A stretch of DNA of 64,000 nt, from assembly GCA_022565695.1 (NCBI GenBank), contig JAIUME010000002.1:186001-250000 (forward strand), given 5' to 3'. The stretch is from Alcanivorax sp. (lineage in GTDB: Bacteria; Pseudomonadota; Gammaproteobacteria; Pseudomonadales; Alcanivoracaceae). The notes beneath the pieces are model-generated. The model ran no database searches. It was not told where the DNA came from and worked only from the letters and a program-made list of their open reading frames with translations. The translations under genes were made by a program, and so were the position numbers. Below, piece by piece: positions 54,971 to 64,000 of this stretch (the stretch's first letter is position 1; each line of letters opens with the position of its first letter).

Positions 54971-55836
54971 CGGGTTTCTCTTTTCATCAACTGTCGTTTG
55001 CGGAAAATCCGCATATCAGCCACCACCGGCTCGAAATGCTCTTCGCAGGCCGAAAAGCGCAGGCTCTCCTTGGTGCCAAGACACAAGTAACCGCCCATGT
55101 CGAGGCTGTCCCGGAACAGGCGGAAGACCCGCTGCTGCAGATCACGATCAAAGTAGATCAGCACATTTCGGCACACGATCACGTTCATTTCACCAAAAAC
55201 CTGGTCTGTCGCCAGGTCATGGTCGGCAAACACGATATTGCGCTTGAGGCGTTGGTCCATGATGACGCCGTCGTACTTGGCCGTGTAATAGTCTGCCAGC
55301 GATGTCTTGCCGCCCGCGCGGCGGTAGTTCTCACTGTATTGCTTCACCGCAGCGTAGGAATAGATGCCCTTTTTTGCCGCAGCCAGCACGTTCTTGTCGA
55401 TATCCGTCGCGTAGAGCATGGCCCGGTCATACAGGCCCTCCTCTTCCAGCATGATCGCCATGCTGTAGATCTCCTCCCCCGTGGCACAGCCGGCGTGCCA
55501 GATCTTGATGAACGGGAAGGTCTTGAGCACCGGAATCACTTCTTCGCGGAATGCCCGGTAAAACTCGGGATCGCGGAACATCTCGGTGACATTCACCGTC
55601 AGGTCATTGAGCAGCGTCACGAAGAACTGCTGATCCCGCAGCACCCGGTCCGTCATCGCCATGATCGAGCTCATACCGGACATGCCGAGACGATGCAGCA
55701 CCCGGCGCCGCAGGGACGCCTTGCTGTAACAGCGAAAGTCATAGCCGTAGAGCTGGTATATCGCCTCCAGCAACAGGCGTATCTCGATATCCTCGATGCT
55801 GACCTGCTCATCGGTGACTGACTCAGGCGTCTTCAT
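54967..55836 (-). CDS. cheR: CheR-type SAM-dependent methyltransferase
   Basis: 289 residues, full length. N-terminal helical CheR_N domain (FRCYSKASLRRRVLHRLG), then the methyltransferase domain with WHAGCATGEEIYSMAI for SAM binding and CRNVLIYFDRDLQQRVF. It methylates glutamates on a partner; in this cluster the only candidate is the neighbouring hybrid kinase. It starts 12 bases after that gene. Confidence 0.95.
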   Translation of the reverse strand: MKTPESVTDEQVSIEDIEIRLLLEAIYQLYGYDFRCYSKASLRRRVLHRLGMSGMSSIMAMTDRVLRDQQFFVTLLNDLTVNVTEMFRDPEFYRAFREEVIPVLKTFPFIKIWHAGCATGEEIYSMAIMLEEEGLYDRAMLYATDIDKNVLAAAKKGIYSYAAVKQYSENYRRAGGKTSLADYYTAKYDGVIMDQRLKRNIVFADHDLATDQVFGEMNVIVCRNVLIYFDRDLQQRVFRLFRDSLDMGGYLCLGTKESLRFSACEEHFEPVVADMRIFRKRQLMKRETR

Positions 55837-55847
55837 ACTCGCCCCGC

Positions 55848-58800
55848 CTACTTGTGCAGCCAGACGCGCATCAGCGACGTCAGCCTGGTCATATCAATGG
55901 GTTTGGAGCAGTAATCATTGGCGCCCGCATCGATGCATTTGGCACGGTCATCCTTCATCGCCTTGGCGGTCAGCGCCAGGATCGGCAACTTGCGGAAGCG
56001 TTCCTGGCTGCGGATATGACCCATCGCCTCGTAACCGTCCATTTCCGGCATCATGATGTCCATCAGGACAATATCCGTGTCCGGCATTTCCTCAAGCTGT
56101 TCCAGCGCCTCGCGGCCATTATTGGCAATGGTGATATCGAAACCCAGCTCTTCGAGCTGCGCCGACAGGGCATAGATATTGCGCATGTCATCATCGACCA
56201 GCAGCAGCTTCTTGTTCTCGAAGACATCATCGCGATGCTCCACCGCCTGCCCCGAGTTGCGCGCATGGGATGGCAGTGTGGATTCCAGCCAATGGAGGAA
56301 CAGCGATGCCTCGTTGAGCAGCCGCTCCGAAGAACGTTCAGTCTTGAGGATAATGCGGTCCGCGTACTTGCGCAGCTGGGCTTCCTCGTCCCGGGTCAGG
56401 TCCTTGCCGGTGTAGATGATGACCGGCACCGTGTCGTACTCATCACTGTTATGCAGGGTTTCCAGCAATTCGAACCCGGTCATGTCCGGCAAGGTCAGAT
56501 CCAGAATCATGCAGTCGAAGACCTGGCTGCGCAGGGCAGCCAGCGCCTCCGCACCATTGACCACGGCGGTAATCTCGACGCCTTTCTGGTCAAACAGCTC
56601 GCGAATGCCTTCATGCTGGATTTCACTGTCTTCCACCACCAGCAGGCGGCGCACGTTCTTGGAGATGGCCGTCTCGATCTTGGCAAAGGCGCCCAGAATC
56701 TGTTCCTTGTTGACCGGCTTGGTCAGGAAATCGATCGCGCCCAGATCCAGTGCCTTCTTGCGCTCATCCTTGCCGGACAGGAAATGCACCGGGATATCCT
56801 GGGTGCGCGCATCCGCCTTGAGCCGCTCCATCACTTCCCAGCCATCCATGCCCGGCAGGCCGATGTCGAGAATGATCGCGCTGGGCCGATAGTGACGGGA
56901 ATACTCCAGACCACTCTCGCCGTCATTGCAGACATGCGCTTCCAGGCCATAGTCCGCCGCCAGATCCACCAGCACTCTGGCAAAGTCATCATCGTCTTCA
57001 ATGATCAGCACGCTTTTTTCACGCACCGTGAAGCCATCTTCTTCAGACTGGTGCTCTGCCATCTGGCGGAACGCATCATGGGCCTGGGGCAGCCCCTGCA
57101 TGGATTCAGCGATGCCCTCTGCTTCGCTGCGCTCCACGGTGTCCACATCACCCAGGGGCAGATACAGCATGAAGGTACAGCCCATGCCCTCGCCTTCGCT
57201 GTAGATGTCGATCTCGCCACCCAGCAAACGGGCCAGCTCGCGGGAAATGGTCAGGCCCAGGCCGGTGCCGCCATACTTGCGACTGGTGGTGCCGTCGGCC
57301 TGCTGGAATGCTTCGAAAATCAGGCGCTGCTTGTCCTGGGCAATACCGATGCCGGTATCAATCACCGAGAAGCGCACGGTCTGTTCCGGCACCAGCTTGC
57401 GGCCAGGCAGGGTTTCCTCTGCACCCGGCATGTCCATGCGCAGGGTCACGCTGCCATGCTCGGTGAATTTCATTGCATTGGAGAGCATGTTCTTGAGCAC
57501 CTGCTCCACGCGCTGGCGATCCGTGTACATGCGCTCTGGCAGGGTCTCGCCCAGTTCCACCTTGAACTCAAGCCCCCGATCTTCAGCCACATGGCTGAAG
57601 TTGCGCCGGAAATGCTCGGAGAATTCGGCCATATGGATATCATCAATGATGAGCTCCATCTTGCCTTCTTCGATCTTGGAGATATCCAGAATATCGTTGA
57701 TCAACGACAGCAGGTCTGTGCCTGCGGAATGAATCACTGACGCGTGCTCTACCTGCTTCTCGTCCAGATTGCCGCGCTTGTTCTCGGCCAGCGCGTTGGA
57801 CAGAATCAGAATGCTGTTGAGCGGCGTGCGCAGCTCGTGGGACATGGTGGACAGGAACTCGGACTTGTAGCGCGATGACATTTCCAGCTCGCGCAGCTTC
57901 TCCTCGAGCTCAAGACGCAGCTGCTCCAGCTCCCGGTTCTTCTTGGTCACCTCCGCCTTCTGCTCGGACATCAGACGCGCCTGGGCTTCAAGCTCTTCAT
58001 TGGTCACCCGCAGCTCTTCCTGCTGGGCCTGGAGGCTTTCTTCAGAGGCCCGCAGTGCCTGCGTCTGCGCTTCCAGCTCTTCGTTGATGGCCTTGAGTTC
58101 TTCCTGTTGCTGTTGCAGGCGCGATTCGGATGCAGACAGGTCCATCGCCTGCTGCTCCAGATCTTCGTTCACCTTGCTCAGCTCGTATTTCTGATTCTCG
58201 AGCTCTTCCGCCTGAAGACGCGTCTGCTCGAGCATGTGCGCCAGCCGCACCCGGCTCTGGGCGGTATGGACAGCGATGGCGATGTTGCGCACACCCATTT
58301 CAAGGAAGGTCAGATCGTCTTCACTGAATTCCCGGAAGGCCGCAATTTCCAGCACGCCCTTGATCTCGTCTTCATGCACGATCGGAGTCACCACCACATT
58401 ACGTGGTGTGGCTTCGCCGGTGGCCGAGGAAATACTGAGATAATCGTCCGGCACCCGCTGCAACAGAATCTGTTTCTGCTCCAGGGCGCACTGGCCGACC
58501 AATGCTTCACCCAGAGCAAACTCATTGGCCAGATTCTTGCGGCGCTGCATGGCATGGGAGCTGCTCAACTGCAGTTTTTCGGCAACGGTGTCGAAGATGT
58601 AGAAGGCACCCACCTGGGCATCGAGGGTCGGCACCAGATAGTTGAGCATGTTGTTGCCGAGTTGCTGCAGGGTCATGTCCCCGCGCATGCGGTCATTCAG
58701 TTCGGCGAGCTGTGTTTTCAGTCGTTCTTCTCGGCGGTCATGGTCACGATTCGTCTTGAGCGTGTCGCGCATCGAGCGAATGGCGTACAGCAGACGACCG

Positions 58801-59522
58801 GTTTCATCCCGGCTGTCGGCAATAATCTCCGCATCCCAGTCACCCTCGGCGATGGTGTTGGCCGCACCCACGGCATACAGCAGGCGCCGGGTGATGCCGC
58901 GGGTAATGACCCAGGCCAGCAGACTCAGCAGAAGCAGCGCCGCAATACTGACAGCCAGGCCGAAACGCTGGGTGCCGCGACTGTCGGCACGCGCAATATT
59001 GAGCTTGTCATGGAACTGCTGGTACAGACCCCGTTCGAACTGGCGCTGAAGGGCCTCGTACTCGCGCTGCAGGGCAACCACGCCCTGGCGGCGCGCGCCG
59101 ATCTGCGCCATGTCCACGTCGGGATTCAGGGCGTACTGTGTCAACGCCTCCCCGGCATCCAGATAGCGATCCAGGGTTTCAGACAGCACCGCAATTTCCG
59201 GCGCCAGGGACGGGTCCGCCTCGGCAATGGCCTGAAGCCCCTCGGAATAGGCCATGGCCAGTTCCTGAGCTTCCAGATAAAGCGTCGCATCGTTCATGAA
59301 CATCGCCCGCAGGGCGGTTTCACGCATATTGGCGTAAACGAGGTTGTTGCTGTTGACGGCCTCGAGTACCGGGAAATGCTGCTGCTCTATGGTACTGAGC
59401 TGATAGATATTGTCTTCGGAGGCGTAGTAGCTATATACGAAGTACGCCAGGAAGGCGAGTATGCCCATCGCGGCCACGGATACGATCTTGAACCGTATAG
59501 ACACTGTCTTGAACCAGCTCAT
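55848..59522 (-). CDS. Hybrid sensor histidine kinase: 2 TM, HAMP, GAF, HisKA, HATPase, three receivers
   Basis: 1224 residues. A membrane helix (17-35), a periplasmic helical sensor of about 150 residues, a second helix (188-208), HAMP (about 209-265), GAF (about 290-420), a long coiled coil (423-555), HisKA with H562 in [10 protein letters not shown], HATPase with DTGIGI and GTGLGL, then three receivers with D886, D1008 and D1155. The coiled coil has a 28-residue repeat (469-496 and 497-524) rich in QEEL/NEELEAQ. The ATG is preceded by GGGG; a TTG seven codons upstream is less likely. It heads the operon that holds cheR and cheB. Confidence 0.93.
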   Translation of the reverse strand: MSWFKTVSIRFKIVSVAAMGILAFLAYFVYSYYASEDNIYQLSTIEQQHFPVLEAVNSNNLVYANMRETALRAMFMNDATLYLEAQELAMAYSEGLQAIAEADPSLAPEIAVLSETLDRYLDAGEALTQYALNPDVDMAQIGARRQGVVALQREYEALQRQFERGLYQQFHDKLNIARADSRGTQRFGLAVSIAALLLLSLLAWVITRGITRRLLYAVGAANTIAEGDWDAEIIADSRDETGRLLYAIRSMRDTLKTNRDHDRREERLKTQLAELNDRMRGDMTLQQLGNNMLNYLVPTLDAQVGAFYIFDTVAEKLQLSSSHAMQRRKNLANEFALGEALVGQCALEQKQILLQRVPDDYLSISSATGEATPRNVVVTPIVHEDEIKGVLEIAAFREFSEDDLTFLEMGVRNIAIAVHTAQSRVRLAHMLEQTRLQAEELENQKYELSKVNEDLEQQAMDLSASESRLQQQQEELKAINEELEAQTQALRASEESLQAQQEELRVTNEELEAQARLMSEQKAEVTKKNRELEQLRLELEEKLRELEMSSRYKSEFLSTMSHELRTPLNSILILSNALAENKRGNLDEKQVEHASVIHSAGTDLLSLINDILDISKIEEGKMELIIDDIHMAEFSEHFRRNFSHVAEDRGLEFKVELGETLPERMYTDRQRVEQVLKNMLSNAMKFTEHGSVTLRMDMPGAEETLPGRKLVPEQTVRFSVIDTGIGIAQDKQRLIFEAFQQADGTTSRKYGGTGLGLTISRELARLLGGEIDIYSEGEGMGCTFMLYLPLGDVDTVERSEAEGIAESMQGLPQAHDAFRQMAEHQSEEDGFTVREKSVLIIEDDDDFARVLVDLAADYGLEAHVCNDGESGLEYSRHYRPSAIILDIGLPGMDGWEVMERLKADARTQDIPVHFLSGKDERKKALDLGAIDFLTKPVNKEQILGAFAKIETAISKNVRRLLVVEDSEIQHEGIRELFDQKGVEITAVVNGAEALAALRSQVFDCMILDLTLPDMTGFELLETLHNSDEYDTVPVIIYTGKDLTRDEEAQLRKYADRIILKTERSSERLLNEASLFLHWLESTLPSHARNSGQAVEHRDDVFENKKLLLVDDDMRNIYALSAQLEELGFDITIANNGREALEQLEEMPDTDIVLMDIMMPEMDGYEAMGHIRSQERFRKLPILALTAKAMKDDRAKCIDAGANDYCSKPIDMTRLTSLMRVWLHK

Positions 59523-59765
59523 CAAGGTCCCCTTACACTGCAAGCCTGCACCGCAATGCGGTCAAATCATTGTTGTAGTTTGCCGCCCGGCTATACAGCT
59601 GGGTCAGACGAAGTTCGTAGGCTAGCAGAATATCCTGATCCGGGACAATAAAATACCTCAGGACAGAGGCTTAGCTGGCTGATTTGTATGGATTTTATTA
59701 ACGGAGGTAATGGCAGAATGCCAGCAGAGGTGCATGACAGCGGCATGTGGCAGCAGTGGCGGAAA
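59523..59765. other. Spacer between the kinase start and the tRNA fragment
   Basis: Holds the promoter of the leftward kinase operon. I found no gene or RNA here; the DNA is visibly richer in A and T than the neighbouring coding sequence, especially near 59640-59710. Confidence 0.5.
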
Positions 59766-59821
59766 TGGTGCCCGGGGCCGGACTTGAACCGGCACGTCCC
59801 GAAGGACAAGGGATTTTTAAA
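59766..59821 (-). other. 3' fragment of tRNA-Leu(UAA): putative island attachment site
   Basis: On the minus strand the sequence runs from the anticodon loop (TTTAAAA, anticodon TAA) through ATCCC, a long variable arm (TTGTCCTTCGGGACG), the T arm GCCGGTTCAAGTCCGGC and the acceptor end CCCGGGCA with an encoded CCA. The 5' half (acceptor, D arm, anticodon stem 5' side) is absent; the bases before the loop do not match. This 56-nt piece is therefore not a working tRNA but the typical duplicated end left when an island integrates at a tRNA gene. Confidence 0.85.
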
Positions 59822-59957
59822 GCGGAATTTCCGCATTTTCACAGCTCTCAACAGTACTGACAGGCGACCAACTTTTCCTTTAATATCAAATGCTTGGGAC
59901 AACAAGACATTGCGAAGGCCCATTGGTTTAAGTCAGCCAGTTATAGCAGCCTAGAGA

Positions 59958-60243
59958 TTAATTTGCGCGCCGTAACTTCTTGTTCTCGCACTCAAGCTTC
60001 TTCGTACGTTGCGCCTCGACCCTGATCCTACTAGGCCGTTCACCCGCATCAACCTCGGGCGCTTAACCCATTTCAGCGAAACATGCGGCACGTAGTCAAT
60101 CATGGAGGAAGGCATTTCGAGCTGCCTTCAGCGACAAGTACTTGCCATGGCGCTCCTGCACAAGTCATACCGCCCGCGCTCTAATCTCAGGGAAAAACTT
60201 GTATGCCTCTATTTTCTTCTCAGATACAGGATTGTATGCGATA
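59958..60243 (-). pseudogene. Decayed IS3-family orfA (transposase helix-turn-helix part)
   Basis: Read on the minus strand across stops and at least one frameshift: YKFFPEIRARAV, stop, LVQERHGKYLSLKAA, then WVKR and, in another frame, VDAGERPSRIRVEAQRTK followed by KLECENKKLRRAN, stop. These match successive parts of IS3 OrfA proteins, such as [20 protein letters not shown] and LERENRELRRANEIL. The catalytic orfB is not present. It marks past transposition at the island edge. Confidence 0.7.
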
Positions 60244-60254
60244 CCCAGGGCGAT

Positions 60255-63200
60255 TCACTTTCTCAGTTTCACAAATAGCTGCGTTGGCATGGTTCCTCCT
60301 TCAACCGGCACATTAAGGTGTGCGAGCTGTTGCACCTGGGCGTCAATATTCCGGCCATCCACATCAAAGAAGGTCTGATGTGCAGACGCTGATCGGCCGC
60401 AGCGCCAATAGCTTATACCCTGATCCAGGCGCACCGTCAGAGCCTTGCCAGACTCGAAAACCAGCTCCAGAAGCCGACCATGCCCCACTGAGTGGATATC
60501 ACCGGAATGCACCCTGGCCGTAATGCCAAAGTAATCAAAGGTCGCCTCACAAACCCCATCGCGTAGATCACGGTCGGCCCAATCAGACCAGATCTTTCTG
60601 CGCGCCTGGTTAACGCCGGCCGGACGACAGTCAGTGGTGTGAATCTTTACTTGAGGAACATCAAACCGCACCTGAGATACCATAGCGCGAAGGCCATCAA
60701 TCACCTGGGCAAGCAGAGCAACCGAAATGGGGGTAAAAAGGTATCTGTCCCGATAATTCAACTCCACCAGCGAGTCGCTCTCGTCGCCAAGCAACGCTTT
60801 CAGGCCAGGATGCTCACTGGACAAGACCTCCCAGAAGCGCACACCGAACTTCTGAAGCGGGCCGTCCAACTGATCCTGAACCTCCAGCTCGCGGTCGCCC
60901 TCCAGAACGGCCGGGGGGTCGCGACGTATCTGTGATCCTTCGATCCGCTTTAGCTCAATATTCTCCGGGCCGGGAGAGCAGTGGGTTACCAACAATGCCT
61001 GCTCGGCCCAACCAGGCCCAAACTGAGTGCTCGCGGCGTCCCGAACTGCCCAAACGCGACTTTCCTTTGCGCCACTGGCCTCGGCAATCAAGTTGCCGCC
61101 TCCAACTGCCACCGCCGCTGCTGTACTGAACAACGCTATCTGGGGGTGGGCAGCCAAGCCAGCCAGCAAATCACGATCTTCGTCGGACAGATGATCAAGT
61201 ACAGGAGCGGGCATCACCAGCTCCACTTGCACCCCGTGGCTCGCCAGTCGGTATGCGCCTTCGCGAAGTGGACTTGGACCCAAGTCCCAATCATCGACGC
61301 CGCCGCCGAGGAAAAACCGCACTTTATCAATGCCGGAACCCGACAGCGTCAGCCAGAGTGCCTCCAACAGCGGCTTGTACTCCATGTGTGTACCGGGGCC
61401 AAAATATTGCAGCTGGTCAGGCAATGCCAAAGCAGCCATCCACTCCGTTGAGAGAAAGCGTAACGCGGCGTGCCGGTCCAGTCGTTCCGAAGCAAAGCGC
61501 TGGTCGAAATCAAGAATACAGTGTGGACAAGCACTGTCGCAGGCCGCTGGGCAGTCAAGTTGCTCGCGGGCCTTACCCAATAAGTCAACGACAAAGCGAT
61601 AGGCGCCGGAGGCATAGCCAGCCGCATGCCGGTCGTAGATCACGATCGACCGGCATGGCGCTCCGTTTTCCGCGGCCGTTGGCTTTACATCACACCCCAA
61701 CTCCTGTGCCTGAACGCCGATCAGCGCGGCCAGCGAGTCTCGTAATGCCACTGCGATGCTGCTTGCCGCTGCGTCGTCGTTCAACCAAATACCGGCGGCG
61801 GACTTGAGCTGAATCTCCAGAACATCAGTCCAGGATTCACTACCGAGAGTAATCTCCTGCTTGATCTTCCAGGAGTCAAAGCTACCAGGACAGTCGAGCT
61901 CATCTCCCCGCGCACGGCGTAATTTTCGGTGAGGTTTCTTGAATACGTCAGGCAAGCCACGATCGGGTGCCATTGGCTCGGCTCGGCCACATTCCAGACA
62001 CAACGCGTAGCCAGTGCCGTTAACACCTCGGGATTGATTGAATATATGCCCGCGCGGGGTACACCGAAAACGGCCCAAGGCGGGATTCTCTAACGGCGCC
62101 CAATCCCCTTCTGCATCTACCCAGGGCTGTTCTACGGGGACAAAATGCTGGGTGCTGATATCATTTGAAGGGTCTTGATAGAAGTCCACTGCGAAGCCGG
62201 CCGGGACCAGAAATTGCCTGAGATTCTTCTCGTGGCACTTGATTTCCGCGCCACACTGGTCGCAATGAAGCGCGCCCTTGAGGTTTAGCGCCGAACCACT
62301 CGAGCCACAACTGCTGCAGCGCCAGGCAAAGCGAATTTCCTGGATCTCCTTTGCGCCCTGCTCGCTCGCGGGAATATGCCAATTGAGCGTCACACCTGCG
62401 GACCTGTACATCAGACCGTCCATAACGATTTCAGAGCCTGGCGCATACTCACGCAGCGCCGTAACAATATCCCGGCTTGCCAGCTCCCGGCGTTGAAAAC
62501 GGTTGTCCTCGCGGGATGACTCAGAGCGACGACGCTGCTGCTCTCGTTTGAAACGACCAATCGTCATGTTGTCGAAAGACGTAATATTGGTAGGGAATCC
62601 ATAGGCGGGCAGAAACCCCTCACCCGCCAGTTCTCGCAAAAGATATTCGCCCTTCAACCGTTCCTTTTGCATCCGGACTGCCATCACGGCAGGCTCCCTG
62701 TCAGAGCCCGAGCGGGCCAGCGATTCTTCCTCCTGACAAAGATTATCGTGGGTTCTCAGCCAACGCTCGTTGATCGCTGAAAGCGCATCCGCCGAACCAT
62801 CAAGCAATCGATTGACGGGATAGCCATCAAAGATACTATGCCTGCAGATCTCTGCCAGACCCGACTTGAGTTCGTCAAGATCAGATCCACCCCCGGAGCG
62901 ACACCAGGCGATAAACCTTCTGGCAACAGAGGGATCGCCAAGGAAGAACGCACCACAGGCAAGTTTCAGCTGTTCACCACCGGAGGCATCCAGCACCCCC
63001 AGTAGAAACTTCGATAAGAAGTAGGAATTGATATGCCGAGCCGTAATCACTGGACTATCGAGCGCAACACGAGGCGCTGGAAGCGCCGTATCAAAAGCCC
63101 AGCGGCTATTGGCAAACACCCCTTGATCATGTGGATTGGACTTGCAAACAGTCAGAGCCAGGGATCGTGTTTCCTTGCGCCGACCGGCGCGCCCTGCTCG

Positions 63201-64000
63201 CTGAAGGTAGTTGGACGGGTGCGGTGGGACATTGTTCATCGCTACCATACTGATGCCGCCAATATCGATCCCCATCTCCATGGTAGTGGAGCAAGATAGC
63301 AGGTTAATATCGCCAGCCTTGAATGCTTTCTCGTACCCGTCGAGGGTCTTCGAGTCTTGCTGAGCGGAATGCTCTGCGGTGGTGTAATACAGGGATAGCT
63401 CTAGCACCATGTCATGCAAGGTGCCCCACAAACCCTCCCGGCGAAGATCGGCAATCTGCGGCTGAGCATTCAGCCAGGCTCGTGCCGTCTTTATACGATC
63501 CAGGTCATCAGTCACATCGGAGAATGGCTTGTCATACACAGGCATTGAAACTTCTCGACAGGTCGCCACCTCAGGGGATGCATGGTGAGGGAGATACGGA
63601 GTCACGCCGCGTAGTGTGGTGTCCAGAAACCGTCGAGTAACCGGACAGACCCAGGCTGTATCGATTACACGAAATGCGAGCGCATCCAAAGGCAAGGTGC
63701 GGCCATCATCACCGAGTTTAAGAAGGCCCAACCGAACAAGATCGCCCCAGGCAGCCTGCAGGATCGCATCAATACGATCCTCAGTTGTTGGAGCCGCCAT
63801 ATCAAACTGCAAGACGTGGGCAATCAGCCTGATGATAAGCGTGCGCTGCTTACCCGTAGCGAACCGTGGCCAACGACGCTGCCGTGGTCCAAGCTCAGCC
63901 TCGCTGGAAGCAACGATCTGCGACTGTGGAAATGGCACCCCGAGCCAGGCCCGCCAGTTCAGCGGAATCGCCAGAGAGCCGCCACTCCTGATAAAGAAGT
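60255..64000 (-). CDS. Large SF2 helicase with DUF1998, Druantia DruE-like (C-terminal part; runs off the right edge)
   Basis: About 1247 residues are present; the frame is open to the window end, so no start is seen. Near residues 235-275 come helicase motifs V and VI (SCSTTMEMGIDIGG, NYLQRAGRAGRR) after a large insertion. Zinc-like clusters follow (CSSCGSSGS...HCDQCGAEI), then a DUF1998 region with CPAACDSACPHC and ILDFDQRF, and a further 400-residue C-terminal domain with no motif I recognise. The missing N-terminus must hold motifs I-IV, so the whole would be near 2000 residues. That size and order fit DruE of Druantia; DpdJ and DISARM DrmA/DrmB are less good fits. It lies just inside the island edge. 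Confidence 0.8.
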   Translation of the reverse strand, partial: FFIRSGGSLAIPLNWRAWLGVPFPQSQIVASSEAELGPRQRRWPRFATGKQRTLIIRLIAHVLQFDMAAPTTEDRIDAILQAAWGDLVRLGLLKLGDDGRTLPLDALAFRVIDTAWVCPVTRRFLDTTLRGVTPYLPHHASPEVATCREVSMPVYDKPFSDVTDDLDRIKTARAWLNAQPQIADLRREGLWGTLHDMVLELSLYYTTAEHSAQQDSKTLDGYEKAFKAGDINLLSCSTTMEMGIDIGGISMVAMNNVPPHPSNYLQRAGRAGRRKETRSLALTVCKSNPHDQGVFANSRWAFDTALPAPRVALDSPVITARHINSYFLSKFLLGVLDASGGEQLKLACGAFFLGDPSVARRFIAWCRSGGGSDLDELKSGLAEICRHSIFDGYPVNRLLDGSADALSAINERWLRTHDNLCQEEESLARSGSDREPAVMAVRMQKERLKGEYLLRELAGEGFLPAYGFPTNITSFDNMTIGRFKREQQRRRSESSREDNRFQRRELASRDIVTALREYAPGSEIVMDGLMYRSAGVTLNWHIPASEQGAKEIQEIRFAWRCSSCGSSGSALNLKGALHCDQCGAEIKCHEKNLRQFLVPAGFAVDFYQDPSNDISTQHFVPVEQPWVDAEGDWAPLENPALGRFRCTPRGHIFNQSRGVNGTGYALCLECGRAEPMAPDRGLPDVFKKPHRKLRRARGDELDCPGSFDSWKIKQEITLGSESWTDVLEIQLKSAAGIWLNDDAAASSIAVALRDSLAALIGVQAQELGCDVKPTAAENGAPCRSIVIYDRHAAGYASGAYRFVVDLLGKAREQLDCPAACDSACPHCILDFDQRFASERLDRHAALRFLSTEWMAALALPDQLQYFGPGTHMEYKPLLEALWLTLSGSGIDKVRFFLGGGVDDWDLGPSPLREGAYRLASHGVQVELVMPAPVLDHLSDEDRDLLAGLAAHPQIALFSTAAAVAVGGGNLIAEASGAKESRVWAVRDAASTQFGPGWAEQALLVTHCSPGPENIELKRIEGSQIRRDPPAVLEGDRELEVQDQLDGPLQKFGVRFWEVLSSEHPGLKALLGDESDSLVELNYRDRYLFTPISVALLAQVIDGLRAMVSQVRFDVPQVKIHTTDCRPAGVNQARRKIWSDWADRDLRDGVCEATFDYFGITARVHSGDIHSVGHGRLLELVFESGKALTVRLDQGISYWRCGRSASAHQTFFDVDGRNIDAQVQQLAHLNVPVEGGTMPTQLFVKLRK

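Noticed and set aside
55854-57740. 628-codon plus-strand frame
   Set aside because: Shadow of the hybrid kinase receivers.
59766-59840. Intact tRNA-Leu gene
   Set aside because: The 5' acceptor, D arm and 5' anticodon stem are absent, so it cannot fold as a tRNA.
59591-59923. 110-codon minus-strand frame through the tRNA fragment
   Set aside because: It reads through the tRNA T arm and has no start site or recognisable product.
1-64000. CRISPR array, intact insertion sequence or rRNA
   Set aside because: No spaced repeat array, no full transposase and no rRNA signature were seen.

Overview
The window reads as the chromosome of a GC-rich, aerobic to microaerobic gammaproteobacterium, probably marine and of the Alcanivorax/Marinobacter type. 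This placement is an inference from gene content: a cbb3 oxidase locus with an Anr/FNR regulator, an xcp/gsp-type secretion operon, a membrane transhydrogenase with a split alpha subunit, B12-dependent MetH, and a stand-alone PHA-synthase-like enzyme. A 28-bp match to the gammaproteobacterial dif site lies at 2860-2887. Almost every KOPS-like octamer to its right points back toward it, so the left end of the window is probably the replication terminus.

Layout. 1-2560: the 5' part of a large Ig-like lipoprotein gene that runs off the left edge. 2860-3480: dif, a terminator and a RelE-type toxin-antitoxin pair with a palindromic operator. 3504-6738: PhaC-like acyltransferase, membrane-anchored hydrolase and a universal stress protein. 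6754-18616: an oxygen-response block, ccoNOQP-ccoGHIS, a His-rich membrane protein, hemN, anr and a second stress protein, with FNR/Anr boxes in front of ccoN and hemN. 18636-28763: lipid and repair functions (enoyl-CoA hydratase, acyl-CoA dehydrogenase, metallo-hydrolase, AlkB-like dioxygenase, YaaA, Gate-domain membrane protein, Prc protease, hydrolase). 28839-35185: UbiB-like kinase, pntAA-AB-B, DUF481 outer-membrane protein, MscS. 35394-43619: MetH, a stand-alone PEP-utilising-domain protein paired with a DUF1461 membrane protein, and a CocE-like lipoprotein. 43558-52684: a type II secretion operon gspE-F-G-H-I-J-K-L-M, ending in an unrecognised exported protein where gspN might be expected; gspC and gspD are not in the window. 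52747-59522: a phosphorelay of hybrid kinase, CheR, response regulator, CheB and a REC-PAS-PilZ regulator, with no chemoreceptor, CheA or CheW. 59766-64000: the edge of a genomic island, marked by the 3' part of a tRNA-Leu(UAA) gene, a decayed IS3 orfA, and the C-terminal part of a very large helicase-DUF1998 protein that resembles DruE of the Druantia anti-phage system.

How the parts work together. Anr, an Fe-S oxygen sensor encoded beside its targets, would switch on the high-affinity oxidase, the copper/heme assembly factors and oxygen-independent haem synthesis as oxygen falls; the flanking stress proteins, and perhaps a small coiled-coil protein, may belong to the same response. The least understood parts are the CheR/CheB-coupled kinase module, the extra exported protein of the secretion operon, and the island that opens at the tRNA fragment.
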